Assembly (NCBI GenBank): GCA_011947345.1
Contig: JAAVTG010000740.1
Span: 226,061 to 290,060 of the forward strand
DNA from: Phytophthora quininea
Taxonomy: Eukaryota > Oomycota > Peronosporomycetes > Peronosporales > Peronosporaceae
Reading direction: 5' to 3'
DNA: 64,000 bases
Shown: positions 1 to 13,400 of the stretch, one piece after another
Layout of the letters: each line of letters begins with the position of its first letter
Position numbering within the stretch: the first letter of the stretch is position 1
Made by a program: the position numbers and the translations under genes
The notes under the pieces: generated by a model
Seen by the model: only the letters and a program-made list of their open reading frames with translations
Told to the model about the DNA's origin: nothing
Databases searched by the model: none

Positions 1-424
1 TCTTGTCCAACAACCCCGGCAACATGGCGTTTGAACAGGCGCCATTCAAACTCACAGCCGACTTTGTGGAGTTGATGGGCGGCCCACGCTCTGCGCAATT
101 CAGGCGATTCCGTTCTCTCTGCGTGCGCGCGTTCCTTGTTGCACGGAAGTATCGCCACCGGTTCGTGTTACTTGTGGAGATGATGTTGCACGGCAACGAG
201 CATCTCCCATGCTTCGCGGAGACCCGAAGGGCACCGTTGAGCGTCTGGCTGCTCGCTTCCAGCCGGACTTGGACATTAACTCGTGCGAAGATTTCGTGCA
301 CGAACTGATTGACGCGTCGCTCGACAATTGGCGCACTCGCTGGTACGACAAGTACCAACGTTGGATTGTGGGGTCTTTTAGACTTAGCAAGAGAGTTTCC
401 CCGATAGTTTTTGGCCTGCTATGA
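1..424 (+). CDS. Phosphatidylinositol 4-kinase (type III beta-like), C-terminal end
   Basis: Only the end of the gene is in the window. The first full codon is at base 3. The translation holds the end of a PI3/PI4-kinase catalytic domain: PGN-x-AFEQAPFKLT, then VELMGG, then LPCF, then a region ending YDKYQRWIVG. The order and spacing fit the C-terminus of class III PI4K beta/Pik1 better than PI4K alpha, which lacks the FKLT..FVE..GG arrangement. The enzyme makes PI4P, usually at the Golgi. The frame changes near 214: a missing C in the TTC-CGC step moves reading from frame 3 to frame 2. The stop at 422-424 lies about 14 codons past the expected end; a missing T in the run at 376-379 would put the stop there instead. 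Family assignment is firm; the subtype is inference. Confidence 0.8.
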
Positions 425-568
425 TGAAGAAGATACAAGACTAGGACACAGTGTAAGGCGTCTGCGGGCACCACCAATTCAGATTCAGACAGATTGTATC
501 GATGAACAGACGCGTCTATTGCTGCCATCGTGTCCTGCCGACAACTTGCCTGTGGATGGAGTGGTGCC

Positions 569-3500
569 ATGGACTCGCACATGACGCGCCGGGCTCGAAG
601 CGAACAGAAGAAGCGGATCAAGGCGGCGCAACGAAAACTGCAGCCTGGATGGAAGCCTGGTCGGTCCAAACGACGCAAGCAACTCGCAGCAGCTATGATC
701 CAGCGGAGCTACAGGTCACACTTATTGCGCCAAGCTTTCCAACGCAGTCGACAAGAAATCCGCTTCACTTTTGCTTCGCTGCAAGCGTTTGGTCGGGCGC
801 GAAGTCGCAAGCACTGGCGAAATGTAGATTTACGGAAGCTTTCGCGAGAAGAACTGCGTCTATTGGCGTTAACGCTTAACCTGCCATCGACAGGCAAGAA
901 AGTGCTGCTGATCTGTCGCATTCAACGCTGGGTGGATCAGCATGTTCTCGCTAATGACATGGCGGCGCAAGCGGCTGCAAAAGCGCTAGAAAATCGCCGT
1001 AAAGCCCAAGGCAGTGTCTACTACTGTGAAGCCCACCCAAAAGCTACTTTGGTCGACATACAACCACTGCGTGGCCACTACATCACCAGCGTCGCAGCGG
1101 TACGTCTCGTTCCGCTTCAGCACAATCTACACTTTCCTGACGAGGTTTGTAGGGAGCCGAGTCGGATGCCGTTTACGCGGTGGACGATGCTCGAGGTGCT
1201 GCTTGGCTGTGTCGAACTGGTGGCTTAGCGTCGCAGGTTGGGCTGTGTAGTAGCATTCACCGGTGCGACGAGTTTGAGCCAACTCCACGGGAAAGTCATT
1301 GGCTCGCGACTCCCGTGTTCTTGCACACTCTACGTGCAGAGCACATTGAGCGAGTGTTTGTGGCACGTGGGCATGCGGTGGCTCTCGCTCGTGCTGGCGA
1401 ACTCTTCAGCTGGGGGATAATGCGAACGGAGAGTTGGGTTTTGCAGCCGAAAGCGCGGCCCAAGTAGCTCGGAATCGTGCGACGGTGGTGGGAGCGATCG
1501 CGAACTACCAAGCAGTAACTGCTACGGTCGGAGGACATCACAGCATCGCTGTATGCGACCATGTTGCGGGTCATGACGGCGTGGTCTTTAGCTGGGGCAG
1601 CAATTCACACGGCCAGCTCGGAATCGGCATTTCGACCTCTGCAAATGGCAATGCGCCTACCGCTGGGCCCAAGAGTGTATCGACATTTCCTCGAGCTGCG
1701 GTTATCCACCAGGTTGCTGCATTACGCTCTGTCTCGGTTCGTCAGGTTTCATGTGGAGCGCTGCATTCGCTGGCGCTGACCTCCGACGGTAAGTTGTATT
1801 CGTGGGGATGCTCGGACGGTGGTCGATTAGGCCGCATTCGTCAAAAGAACTCTAGCAATGACATCAGCGATCCTGCGCTGATTGGAGGGAGCTCTCGGGA
1901 CTAATTGTAGTTAGTATTGCGTGTGGAGCATGGCACAGCGCGTGTATCGCGGCGGAGAGCTCTCAAGGTAAGGCCGGTCGCGTTTTCACGTGGGGTACTG
2001 GAATTTACGGACAACTTGGCGTTGGAAAGGCCCAAGTCACGTTCGAACCGCAACTCGTCCGCTTACCACCTCGTGAGATTGACGATGAGGTTTTGGTAAC
2101 GCGTTTAGCTTGTGGAACGCACCACACGGCAGCTTTGACTGCAGATAATCGCATCTTCACGTGGGGAAGCACGCGGGCTTTCCAAGGAACGCCGAAAGAG
2201 TTAGGACTACCGCAAGGAGAACGTTTTGGTCGAGTTGCTTCGTTAGCTTGTGGACGTACCTTCACCATATTCAACACTCTTTCTCGTGATTCAGCAAGTT
2301 ACGAGTGGCCCGAAGTTCGACGTCTTTGGCGTGACAATCCCGTCGTCATCCCCCGCTTGGATTTATCAAAAATGCCCGCAATACCGCTGAGCGATTCGAA
2401 CCCGCTTCCCCATTTGCTAAGGGCGCAAAGGCTGCCAAGCCCTTTAATGGTCTCCCGTCACCTGTTCGGCTTGAGCCCTTCGCTGACCGACGAGCACGCG
2501 AAGAGAAAGAAACTCGTGAGGCTGAGCGTATCGATGAAGTGAACATTGAAGCCATCGTGCACCCGCTATGCCGGTTGTGTTGGCGGTGCGACGGGTTTCA
2601 GTCGTCACCGCTGCGTCTGTGGGTGTGTCGACATTGCGCACATGAACGCCAGCTTCATGGGCCAAGGCGTGCTGGTGTTGCTATGAGTGAATATGAAGCC
2701 GTGCGAAAGGTTCAGTGTCTGCACCGAGCGCGTCGTGCCCGTCGTGTGCTACAGCAAGCTCGCGACCAGAGATATCAGCGGGTCTTTAGCATTGCCCACG
2801 GGGAGTTCTTTTACTACAATCTCTGGCAAGGGATTAAGTCATGGACTCGGCCCGCAGAGATCAGTGCGGACTTCGAAGTTCCTATCCGTGACCCCGACAT
2901 CTCACCTCAAATTTCGCCGCCATTGACACCCGACGAGGCTGCTATCAAAATTCAGGCGTGGTGGCGAGTCTTTGGCGCACGTAACCTCACGAGAAAACTG
3001 TTAAACGACCGATATGAGAAACACTTCGACCTGGAGAAAGAACGCGTGTACTACGTGCGTAAGCCAGAGATTAAAGGCGGCAAGAAGGAAGCACCAGTGA
3101 AACTCTGGGATCCGCCGCCACTGCTGCGCAAATTGTACGACCTTGGAGAGCCTATCGAGATTAAACGTTTGGCTAGGTTTGCTAACATGACTCCAGACGA
3201 AGCAGCTACGATTGTGCAGCAAGCCTACCGTTGCCACCAAGGACGTGAGTTCATGCGTAAAATCTTGCGGTCACGCATCAAAAGGCTTTGGGACGCGACA
3301 ACTAGCAGGTTTTACTATTACAATACTGCGACGAAGGAATCCTCTTGGGAGAAGCCTCGACTGCTACTTCATGAGGACGATGACAAACTAAGTCCCGGTG
3401 CCGTCACTCGAAACGGTAAACCTGGTGTCAGACGCCATGGAGTGGCGCTACGAAAGGAGATGTGCAATAATGAAGAAGCTGCCGCTCGCACAGTCCAAGC

Positions 3501-4266
3501 ACTTTATCGAAGGTTCGCCACCCGCAAGATGGTCTTGGAACAGCTTAGTCGACGGTATCGCAAAATTCTGGACCCTGTCTCGGGCCACGTTTACTACTAC
3601 GACTGTGTGGCCGGAACTGCTACCTGGTTCAAACCAATTGTACTTGGTGACTACGACCTCGAGCTTTTCGATGACTCCGCTGCAACTTCTCCGCTAACAA
3701 AGCGACAAAGTGTTTTAATTGCTCCATCGACGTTCTCAGCGGTGATCAACTTGCCTCGTATTAGTGAGCGAGCGCGGATTAAACGTCACAAACGAAAACT
3801 GCAGAGACTTCGACAAATGACACGCGACCAAGCAGCGGCACGACTACAGCGAATGTGGCGCACTCGTCGCGCCAAAAACGAACTTCGAGAACTGCTGTTT
3901 GATGCGTACGAAAAGATTTTCGATCCAACTACTCAACATTTCTACTACTACAACCGCAAAACAGGGGTGGCGAAATGGGAGAAGCCTGCACTGCTAGTAG
4001 GCGATGGCCGAGACATTAAAGAGACCAAAATCATTAAGAGGCGGCGATCAAAGACCATTACGACACCCTGGGAGGCGGAACAAGTGATGTTTGTCTTCAT
4101 GCGATGTGCTCTGGCACGTCTTGAGCTCCACCGACTGCTGCGTGAACGTATCCAAAAAGTATTCGACCCTCAAACGCAGCAGTACTATTATTTTGATAAA
4201 CTCACTGGCCAGTCTTCATGGAAGAAGCCTGTGACGCTGAAAGCGTACGATTTGCCACCGACATAG
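569..4266 (+). CDS. IQ-motif / RCC1-repeat / WW-repeat multidomain protein
   Basis: One gene of about 1,210 residues. An N-terminal basic IQ-like helix (MIQRSYRSHLLRQ) and a SAP-like helix pair (LSREELRLLALTLNLP) come first. A 53-nt intron follows at 1100-1152 (GTACGT..TTGTAG), keeping phase 0. Then at least five RCC1-type strands (FSWG, FSWGSNSHGQLG, YSWG, FTWGTGIYGQLG, FTWG) span 1390-2270, and a Cys cluster with C-x2-C pairs lies near 2565-2640. The last third alternates IQ motifs with six WW-like modules of the type DPxTxxxYYYNxxTGxxxWxKP (2770-4240). IQ motifs bind calmodulin or myosin-type light chains, RCC1 propellers are scaffolds or Ran exchange factors, and WW modules bind proline-rich peptides. 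The function of the combination is unknown. Single-base losses at about 1414 (G run), 1885 and 2405 split it into separate frames. ATG 569 is the first good in-frame start; an upstream exon is possible. Confidence 0.75.
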
Positions 4267-4273
4267 CTCCTTG

Positions 4274-7200
4274 TTACGGGACAGGTTGGCAGGAGTAGTG
4301 CAGCAGTGCACCGTTGGGTAAACGAACGAATGTCCCGACGCCCAGCTTTCTGCCACATGTTTGGCAACACTGTGACGACCACACCGTGACGGAGCCTTTA
4401 CGTTTCACAGATAGATGCTCACGCACCCTGAAGTTTTCCATCTTAGATAGCTGCTTTTTCACTTGTCCATTACGAAAGCGCTCGACTTGACGCTCAAGAA
4501 CGCGGCGAAAGAAAGCTGCTAAAGGCGCAGCAGATACATCCGGAGGCAACAGCTCAAGCGCCGTGGACACGTCAATGCGCTCTGCGTACTTGTTCAGCAC
4601 GCTGACAGCCGCGTTTACTGCTTCGTTTTGCAAGCCAGCGTTAGAAGAACGCCGCCACACTGGAGGAGGCTTTGGTGGCGAGCCTGCTACGCCTATTGTA
4701 GTTGCTACAGGTGCTCCAAGTTGCGGACGTAAGTAAATTGTCAACAGCGTCGAGTAGATAGAGGAATCCGCCGTCTTGGACTCATAGCACTTGTTGCAAT
4801 AAGCTTCAGCTAAGGCAGGGTCTTTCAGCTCCAGTGCATACAGTTGGAGCACCTCGCGATGGCGTCCCAGCTTTGATAATAGCGCTGCGTGTTCGTCCAC
4901 CATTTCAACAGGTGTGCGGTTGAGCATGCGCTCTGGATGATACGAAGCGCCTGGGAATTCAAGGAATTGAAGGAGCTTACGCCGTAGTAGTCCAGTGATA
5001 CCGCGCTGAGAACTAACACGGCTTGTCAGTCTTGGACTCTGTGGGGTCTTAGCCTGGATCGCATCCAGTAGCAGATACACCACTTCGTCGTGCAGCCTCG
5101 GGGTGAGCTGACACGTTCCTTCAACAATGACTTGCGTAAGATACTCGATCGCCAGCATTTGACTGCTTGTCAAAGGTAAGGTTGGCACGGACCCGTCGCT
5201 TTCGTCTGCTTCTGGTAACTCTGCGTCTTTAGAACTAGGTTCGGAGGCTGCGACTGAGCACGATTTCAGATGCTGAAGGATTGCTGCGGGATCAATGTCT
5301 TTCTTGGTAGCCGGTACTTCTCGCTGTGTGAAAATCGAAAGACCAAGCGCCGGGTTCACCGACAGTACTCGTCGCGAAAACTCAAACACCAACTCGGCGT
5401 GCTTCTTGCCTAGCACGCGGAGATATTGAGCGATCTGGACCATATAGTCGTGGGATGATTGCAGGTCGTCGGTGCTTTGCTTTTGTGGCTCGTTTCCTTC
5501 GGCCTTGTCCGACATCACATCGGCCGATGCAGCACTCCGTTCGAGGTCTTCTAGCAATTCAAGAGCCTTGCGGTGCAGTTGTCGCGCAGAGTAGAACGCC
5601 AAAACAGCTTTGAAGCGTCGATGGGCACGTAGGAAAATCTCGGCCTCACTAATTTCACACCAATTTTGACCGACGACGACGCCAAGCAGAGCACGCTTCG
5701 CTCGGTCTTCGTACTCGGGCTTTTCAGATACAACAACCAGACACTTGATGAGCATCGTGTCGATCAGTTCCAACTCGCTTTCCTGCTTTGGTCCAATTTT
5801 GCGACGCACGTCAAGTCCTAGCGAGTCAGGTTCATCATCCTGATGCAAATAGGCACTGCGCTTACGGCGCAAGAATCCAATCAACGCCAGTAGTCCTTGC
5901 ACTAGTGCGTCGCCCTCCAACACGTCGCTCTTGTTGTTGCTGACGTCCTTGTGTAGCGCGCTGGATTTACGAGGCAACAGGTTTCGAGGGAACAGCATTA
6001 AGATTTCCATCACGTCAATCTCACTCTGGAAAAATACTCCATCGCTTCCTGGAGTTGCGACGAGCGAAAGAGCTGAAAGCCATAGTCTGCGTATAGCTTG
6101 CGCTGGTCAGCGTCACTCAGCGGACTCTCTTCTGGACAGAGCTTGCATAAAGCCACAGCATCGTCAAGTCGGCGATTCCCTATGGACGCAGCGACTTGCT
6201 GGGCAATAGGAAGCATCCGATGCGTCTGCACGTCAAACGGCGCTGTCACTGTGAAGAAAGTTGCGGGTCCGTCCTCCTTTAGTTCCTGTCTGCTTAAAGA
6301 TGATGCAGTTACACGCGCAGACACCACGTTGATGGCTGCACAGCCGCCGTAAAGCGCCTTCACCGGTAAAGTCTGCACTAGTTTCAACGAGCCGAAATTG
6401 TATACAGCCACTCCATCCGCCTGCTCCAGCAACAGAAACGGGTGGTGATAATACGCTCCACGAGGTGCTGCGTTGTACACCAGCACTCGATCCACCTTCA
6501 CACTCAACCGACTGCTCGCTACGTCCAGCGCTTTTCCGTCGCCGCCTTCATACCGATTCACATGCTCACTAAATGCTCCGTAGATGTCTTCTTCTTCATC
6601 TGCAGGGTTCACCAGCTTTATCTCGTCATCTAATGTTAAAACAACAGCGTGATGTTTCCCACACAGCAGCACATCCATGACATTCTGTCGTCGTCGAGCC
6701 AAAACTCGACTTGGTAGTGCGACTGGTTCACACACACAAACGACACCTTCCAGAACTTCAGTCACCTGTTTGACTACCTCCTCCGAGACGTCCAGAGCTC
6801 GTCCACTATCCAAATTCAGTACACTCCAGTCCTTCTTGCCTTGGATAAACACATGACTCTCACTGATCAGCACCAATTGTTGTATGGGCACAAGATTCTG
6901 CAGTTCGTGTTGCGCTCTTGGCTCCAGCATGCGGTTCACTGTCCAGTCAAACACTTTAAGAACATTATTTTTCAATAACACCACTAATGTCTTGGCGTCT
7001 TCTTGAGCAGCGAATTGCACCGCCCCCTGGTATCTTCTCTGGCAACTAGTCCACTGACAGAGCCCCGGGAACCGTCCAGCTGCGGGTTACTCTGTAGTGG
7101 CAGGTCGTAGAGCTTCAGGCGGGTGTCAGATATCGTGGCGAAGACCCCCACGTGTCCAGGAACCGACTGCAGCTGTGGTACAGTTTCTTATAGTCGGTAT

Positions 7201-7404
7201 TGAACCGCAGAGAATTCAGTCGTCCATCCCCTATGTAGCTGCGCAGGTTTCCGTCCGTGGACCCCACAAACAGCAGCGGGGAGAGGTCGTCCCAGGGCAC
7301 GACACTGTGCAGGAGGCGCTCTGTCTGGGTCGGCCGCTTGGGCGGCGTCTCCACCTCCACCGTCGCGGCGGGCGCGTACGCCGCGGCAGCCCCAGATCCG
7401 TCAT
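4274..7404 (-). CDS. VPS39: Vps39/Vam6-like HOPS subunit
   Basis: A protein of about 1,040 residues in the family order: an N-terminal CNH (citron homology) propeller (VGSTDGNLRSY to about residue 300), a clathrin-heavy-chain-type helical repeat region, a Vps39_1 block, and a C-terminal Vps39_2 block. The last block ends in a treble-clef-like CQTCGRKL...LLHYSC motif. Vps39 links Rab7 membranes in the HOPS tether for late endosome/vacuole fusion; TGFBRAP1/Vps3 is the related alternative. The start is ATG at 7404, needing one missing base in the C run at 7390-7393 (plus strand). Further single-base losses lie at 7145-7149, 7023-7027 and 6030-6034, all in runs of four or more identical bases. 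It faces away from the giant gene across only 62 bp and converges on the preceding gene with 7 bp between stops. Confidence 0.88.
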
Positions 7405-7466
7405 AAAAGATACAAGGTTAGATATGATTGTCGACGTTGAAAGGGCATATCCAAAGGATCGTCAAG
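7405..7466. promoter_or_regulatory. 62-bp bidirectional spacer between VPS39 and the giant S74 gene
   Basis: The two start codons (7404 on minus, 7467 on plus) face away from each other. Both 5' leaders and core promoters must fit here or overlap the coding regions. I see no clear initiator (TCATTYY) motif inside it. Confidence 0.5.
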
Positions 7467-10400
7467 ATGGCTGGAGTGCAGGGCCTGCTTGGGGTTTTGC
7501 TGTTGCTGAGTGCTTTGGCACAGATTGGAGATGCTGCATGTGCCAACCAATGCTCGGGTCACGGTCGCTGCGGGACTTCCAAGTAGGAACGAGGAACAAC
7601 TGGAACAAGTGTTGCAATTGATGTATGTTATTGCTATTCTGTTTGTAGTCAATGTACGTGCGATGCAGACTGGGCCTTAGCGCCAGATTGCTCGCTACGG
7701 AAGTGCCCGAGGGGGTCGCATGGACGGATAAGGCCACGACGGCAAATGTGGCCCACGCCGCAGCTGAATGCTCGAACCGCGGCATCTGCGACCACTCCAA
7801 GGCAATAGTTACAAAATCGTGTACAGGCGACCAATACGGATGCCAACAGTGCTGTGTACTATGAACAGGGCGAGTGTTCGTGCTTCAACGGCTTCACGGG
7901 GGCGGCATGCCAACGACGTACGTGACGAAACGCTGCGGGGTCTTAAAACACCTAACTCATGTACTTGTAGTTCGCTGTCCATCGGACTGTTCCAGCCATG
8001 GACTGTGCTATTCTTCAGCGACATTGGCTTTAATGTTCGGTCCTTCTTCCTCTCCTAGCGTTGCAGGAAACGGATTCGGTCCCGTGTACACAAATTGGGA
8101 GAAGGACAGCATGTCGAGCTGCCTGTGTGATATGGGCTACACAGGTCCCGACTGCTCTCATCGTACGTTTATTTCGACCGCTTTGGTGTCTCTGTTTTTT
8201 TTTATGAATCGCTACGTGCAGTCATGTGTGCCAAGAACGACGACCCGCTCACGACAAATCAAGGGTACCGGACGATACAAATCACGGTCGGCGCAGATGC
8301 TTCGACCAACATTGCGCTGGCGGGGTCTGTTCGTATCGATTTCTTAGGAGACACCGCAGTCTTAGCTGCTAATGCTGTCGCAGATGCTGCACACCAAGCT
8401 GCGTGCGCAAGTGCGTTCACGAATTTGCGGAGTGTGCTGAGTGCAACCTGTACAATCACAAGCGTCAACTCAGTAACGAAGGGCGCGGTTTATACGGTGG
8501 CCTTCACGGCGTGGAACCCCTTGGGGGCAGAAAACAACTTGCTGTATCATGATGGAAATCCGCCACTCACCAGCTTCAGTTGTGACATCAGCAAAGTTAC
8601 GAGTGCCAACACTCCTACGTGCACAATAGCCGACGTTGTCGCTACCAACGTCATCGGTAAGATGTCTTTTATTGTTTTGAGAAAGATACTTCTAACGTTG
8701 CCTCCCTAGAACACGTTTACTGTTCAAACCGTGGTTTGTGTGACTTTAGTTCTGGGCAATGTGCCTGTTATGCCGACTTCAAAGGGATGGATTGTAACCA
8801 ACCGTCCAATGTTCCTGACAGCATCGATGATAACGACGGCTTTGTGATCAATCCCTTGGGTCTCACGTACGTTGGTACTGTCCTTCACTTAAAGACTGCC
8901 AAAGGCTCTCAGGGAGATTTCTACTTTTTGAATATTGAGTCCTCTACGATGGGCATTCTGACTATGGACGGATTGGGGAATACCAACCTGCTAAATGGGA
9001 ATCTCCAGATATCGACAGGTTCGTTGGCAATCACCACCAGCGCTCAGACTGTGACTGCTGCGGATATTGCGAACACTCACGTGTCTTTCACTGGAACGAC
9101 GTTGCGGGTCCGAACGACTCGACCATCAGCCACGTCGTTTAAATTGCTTGAAGCAATGACAAGTGGAGCGACCACCGTCGTTAGCATTCGTGGAGATGGT
9201 CTCACAACGATTCAAACTGGCGGACTTTCGATCGTCACAGGAGGAGCAACAATTTCCCACAACTTGGACGCTTCCACGCTCAGTGTCACCAATACAAACC
9301 CGTCATTCACACAAGCAATTCTGTCGCTGACATCGACGCGAGCCAGCCAGTTCCCATTGACCGATTTCAAATTTATAGACGCCAGTGCCAATAATGGTCC
9401 CAGCGCTTTTACTGTTGAGGCTTCTGGGAAGACAACCATCGCGAATGGAGGTTTGTTTGTGAACGGTTTTGGAGGTGGAACCATTTCAAATACAAATCCG
9501 GCAGCTCCGACGTTGACAGTGACTCCGCAGGCGACAAACTTTGTCAGTGATGCCTTGTTTATTAAAACAATCTCCACAGTTGCTCACAATATGATGAAAG
9601 TCACAATTGAAACCACTCCCGGTTCCCCGATTGTCTTATTCACAATCAGCAAAACAGGACTGACTACCATCACGCAAGGAGGGCTTTATGTAGCCCTTGG
9701 AGGAGCTACTATCGCTGCTGGAGGTCTACATGTCGGGACTGGTGGGCAAACAATTGACTATGGTGGGCTTCGAATCTTAAATGCTGGTGAGACGATCAGC
9801 TTAGGGGATTGAACGTTGCGGATGGTGGGGCGACTATTGTATCGACCTCACCTAGTGTCGACGTTATGGCAGTTCAAGCCACCGTGGCAACGTTTTCGAA
9901 CAACGCGAAAGTCCTTCATATCAACTCAGCGTCGACGAATCCAACTATGTACTACCTGTTGTACGCAGATACTGCTCCTGCGGGGCCGCTGTTTTCGATT
10001 CTTGGGACTGGAAAAACTGAGATATACAAAGGAGGTTTAGTGGTTGACGATGGGGGCAACCATCACCAACACCGGTACAGCAGCAACTACGCTCACGGTT
10101 TCAAACCCGCTTACGACTGGATTCACTGGCACGTTACTTTCGCTGAATGCTGCCACCGTAGACGCGACGAACGTAATTTACTCTCTGATCGACGCTAAGA
10201 TGTCAACAACGTCGATGTTCACAGTGGCCAACACAGGCCTTACAACAATTTCTGCAGGAGGGCTGCTAGTTACGGCAGGCGGGGCCACCGTCACGGCTGG
10301 CGGACTCAAGGTTTTAGGCGGCGGCTCGTCAATCACGGGAGGCCTCGTTGCGACAGACACGGGGTTCACGGTCACCACTGGCGGAGCAACCATCACAGCG

Positions 10401-13400
10401 GGTGGGCTGCTAGTTACGGCAGGCGGGGCCACCGTCACGGCTGGCGGACTCAAGGTTTAGGCGGCGGCTCGTCAATCACGGGAGGCCTCGTTGCGACAGA
10501 CACGGGGTTCACGGTCACCACTGGCGGAGCAACCATCACAGCGGGTGGGCTGCTAGTTACGGCAGGCGGGGCCACCGTCACGGCTGGCGGACTCAAGGTT
10601 TTAGGCGGCGGCTCGTCAATCACGGGAGGCCTCGTTGCGACAGACACGGGGTTCACGGTCACCACTGGCGGAGCAACCATCACAGCGGGTGGGCTGCTAG
10701 TTACGGCAGGCGGGGCCACCGTCACGGCTGGCGGACTCAAGGTTTTAGGCGGCGGCTCGTCAATCACGGGAGGCCTCGTTGCGACAGACACGGGGTTCAC
10801 GGTCACCACTGGCGGAGCAACCATCACAGCGGGTGGGCTGCTAGTTACGGCAGGCGGGGCCACCGTCACGGCTGGCGGACTCAAGGTTTTAGGCGGCGGC
10901 TCGTCAATCACGGGAGGCCTCGTTGCGACAGACACGGGGTTCACGGTCACCACTGGCGGAGCAACCATCACAGCGGGTGGGCTGCTAGTTACGGCAGGCG
11001 GGGCCACCGTCACGGCTGGCGGACTCAAGGTTTTAGGCGGCGGCTCGTCAATCACGGGAGGCCTCGTTGCGACAGACACGGGGTTCACGGTCACCACTGG
11101 CGGAGCAACCATCACAGCGGGTGGGCTGCTAGTTACGGCAGGCGGGGCCACCGTCACGGCCGGAGGACTCGTGGTGTCGGCGGACGGCGCCTCCGTCACC
11201 GCCGGAACGGCCGCCACGGCGCTCACCGTCTCCAACACGGTCGCGACTGGATTCGCCGGCACGGTGCTTTCTCTGAGCGTTGCGACCACGGGCACCGCCA
11301 ACGCTTTGATCGACGCGAAGGCGGGCGGCACGTCCATGTTTAAGGTAGCCAACAGCGGACTCACCTCCATTACGGCAGGAGGGCTCAGTGTTACGGCAGG
11401 CGGGGCCACCGTCACGGCCGGCGGACTCAAGGTATTGGCCGCAGGGGCGTCAATCACGGGAGGCCTCGTTGCGACAGACACGGGGTTCACGGTCACCACT
11501 GGCGGAGCAACCATCACAGCGGGTGGGCTGCTAGTTACGGCAGGCGGGGCCACCGTCACGGCTGGCGGACTCAAGGTTTTAGGCGGCGGCTCGTCAATCA
11601 CGGGAGGCCTCGTTGCGACAGACACGGGGTTCACGGTCACCACTGGCGGAGCAACCATCACAGCGGGTGGGCTGCTAGTTACGGCAGGCGGGGCCACCGT
11701 CACGGCCGGAGGACTCGTGGTGTCGGCGGACGGCGCCTCCGTCACCGCCGGAACGGCCGCCACGGCGCTCACCGTCTCCAACACGGTCGCGACTGGATTC
11801 GCCGGCACGGTGCTTTCTCTGAGCGTTGCGACCACGGGCACCGCCAACGCTTTGATCGACGCGAAGGCGGGCGGCACGTCCATGTTTAAGGTAGCCAACA
11901 GCGGACTCACCTCCATTACGGCAGGAGGGCTCAGTGTTACGGCAGGCGGGGCCACCGTCACGGCCGGCGGACTCAAGGTATTGGCCGCAGGGGCGTCAAT
12001 CACGGGAGGCCTCGTTGCGACAGACACGGGGTTCACGGTCACCACTGGCGGAGCAACCATCACAGCGGGTGGGCTGCTAGTTACGGCAGGCGGGGCCACC
12101 GTCACGGCTGGCGGACTCAAGGTTTTAGGCGGCGGCTCGTCAATCACGGGAGGCCTCGTTGCGACAGACACGGGGTTCACGGTCACCACTGGCGGAGCAA
12201 CCATCACAGCGGGTGGGCTGCTAGTTACGGCAGGCGGGGCCACCGTCACGGCTGGCGGACTCAAGGTTTTAGGCGGCGGCTCGTCAATCACGGGAGGCCT
12301 CGTTGCGACAGACACGGGGTTCACGGTCACCACTGGCGGAGCAACCATCACAGCGGGTGGGCTGCTAGTTACGGCAGGCGGGGCCACCGTCACGGCCGGA
12401 GGACTCGTGGTGTCGGCGGACGGCGCCTCCGTCACCGCCGGAACGGCCGCCACGGCGCTCACCGTCTCCAACACGGTCGCGACTGGATTCGCCGGCACGG
12501 TGCTTTCTCTGAGCGTTGCGACCACGGGCACCGCCAACGCTTTGATCGACGCGAAGGCGGGCGGCACGTCCATGTTTAAGGTAGCCAACAGCGGACTCAC
12601 CTCCATTACGGCAGGAGGGCTCAGTGTTACGGCAGGCGGGGCCACCGTCACGGCCGGGGGACTCAAGGTATTGGCCGCAGGGGCGTCAATCACGGGAGGC
12701 CTCGTTGCGACAGACACGGGGTTCACGGTCACCACTGGCGGAGCAACCATCACAGCGGGTGGGCTGCTAGTTACGGCAGGCGGGGCCACCGTCACGGCTG
12801 GCGGACTCAAGGTTTTAGGCGGCGGCTCGTCAATCACGGGAGGCCTCGTTGCGACAGACACGGGGTTCACGGTCACCACTGGCGGAGCAACCATCACAGC
12901 GGGTGGGCTGCTAGTTACGGCAGGCGGGGCCACCGTCACGGCTGGCGGACTCAAGGTTTTAGGCGGCGGCTCGTCAATCACGGGAGGCCTCGTTGCGACA
13001 GACACGGGGTTCACGGTCACCACTGGCGGAGCAACCATCACAGCGGGTGGGCTGCTAGTTACGGCAGGCGGGGCCACCGTCACGGCTGGCGGACTCAAGG
13101 TTTTAGGCGGCGGCTCGTCAATCACGGGAGGCCTCGTTGCGACAGACACGGGGTTCACGGTCACCACTGGCGGAGCAACCATCACAGCGGGTGGGCTGCT
13201 AGTTACGGCAGGCGGGGCCACCGTCACGGCCGGAGGACTCGTGGTGTCGGCGGACGGCGCCTCCGTCACCGCCGGAACGGCCGCCACGGCGCTCACCGTC
13301 TCCAACACGGTCGCGACTGGATTCGCCGGCACGGTGCTTTCTCTGAGCGTTGCGACCACGGGCACCGCCAACGCTTTGATCGACGCGAAGGCGGGCGGCA

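Noticed and set aside
1100..1152. Apparent frameshift in the IQ/RCC1/WW gene
   Set aside because: A GTACGT donor and TTGTAG acceptor 53 nt apart restore the frame exactly, so it is an intron and not an error.
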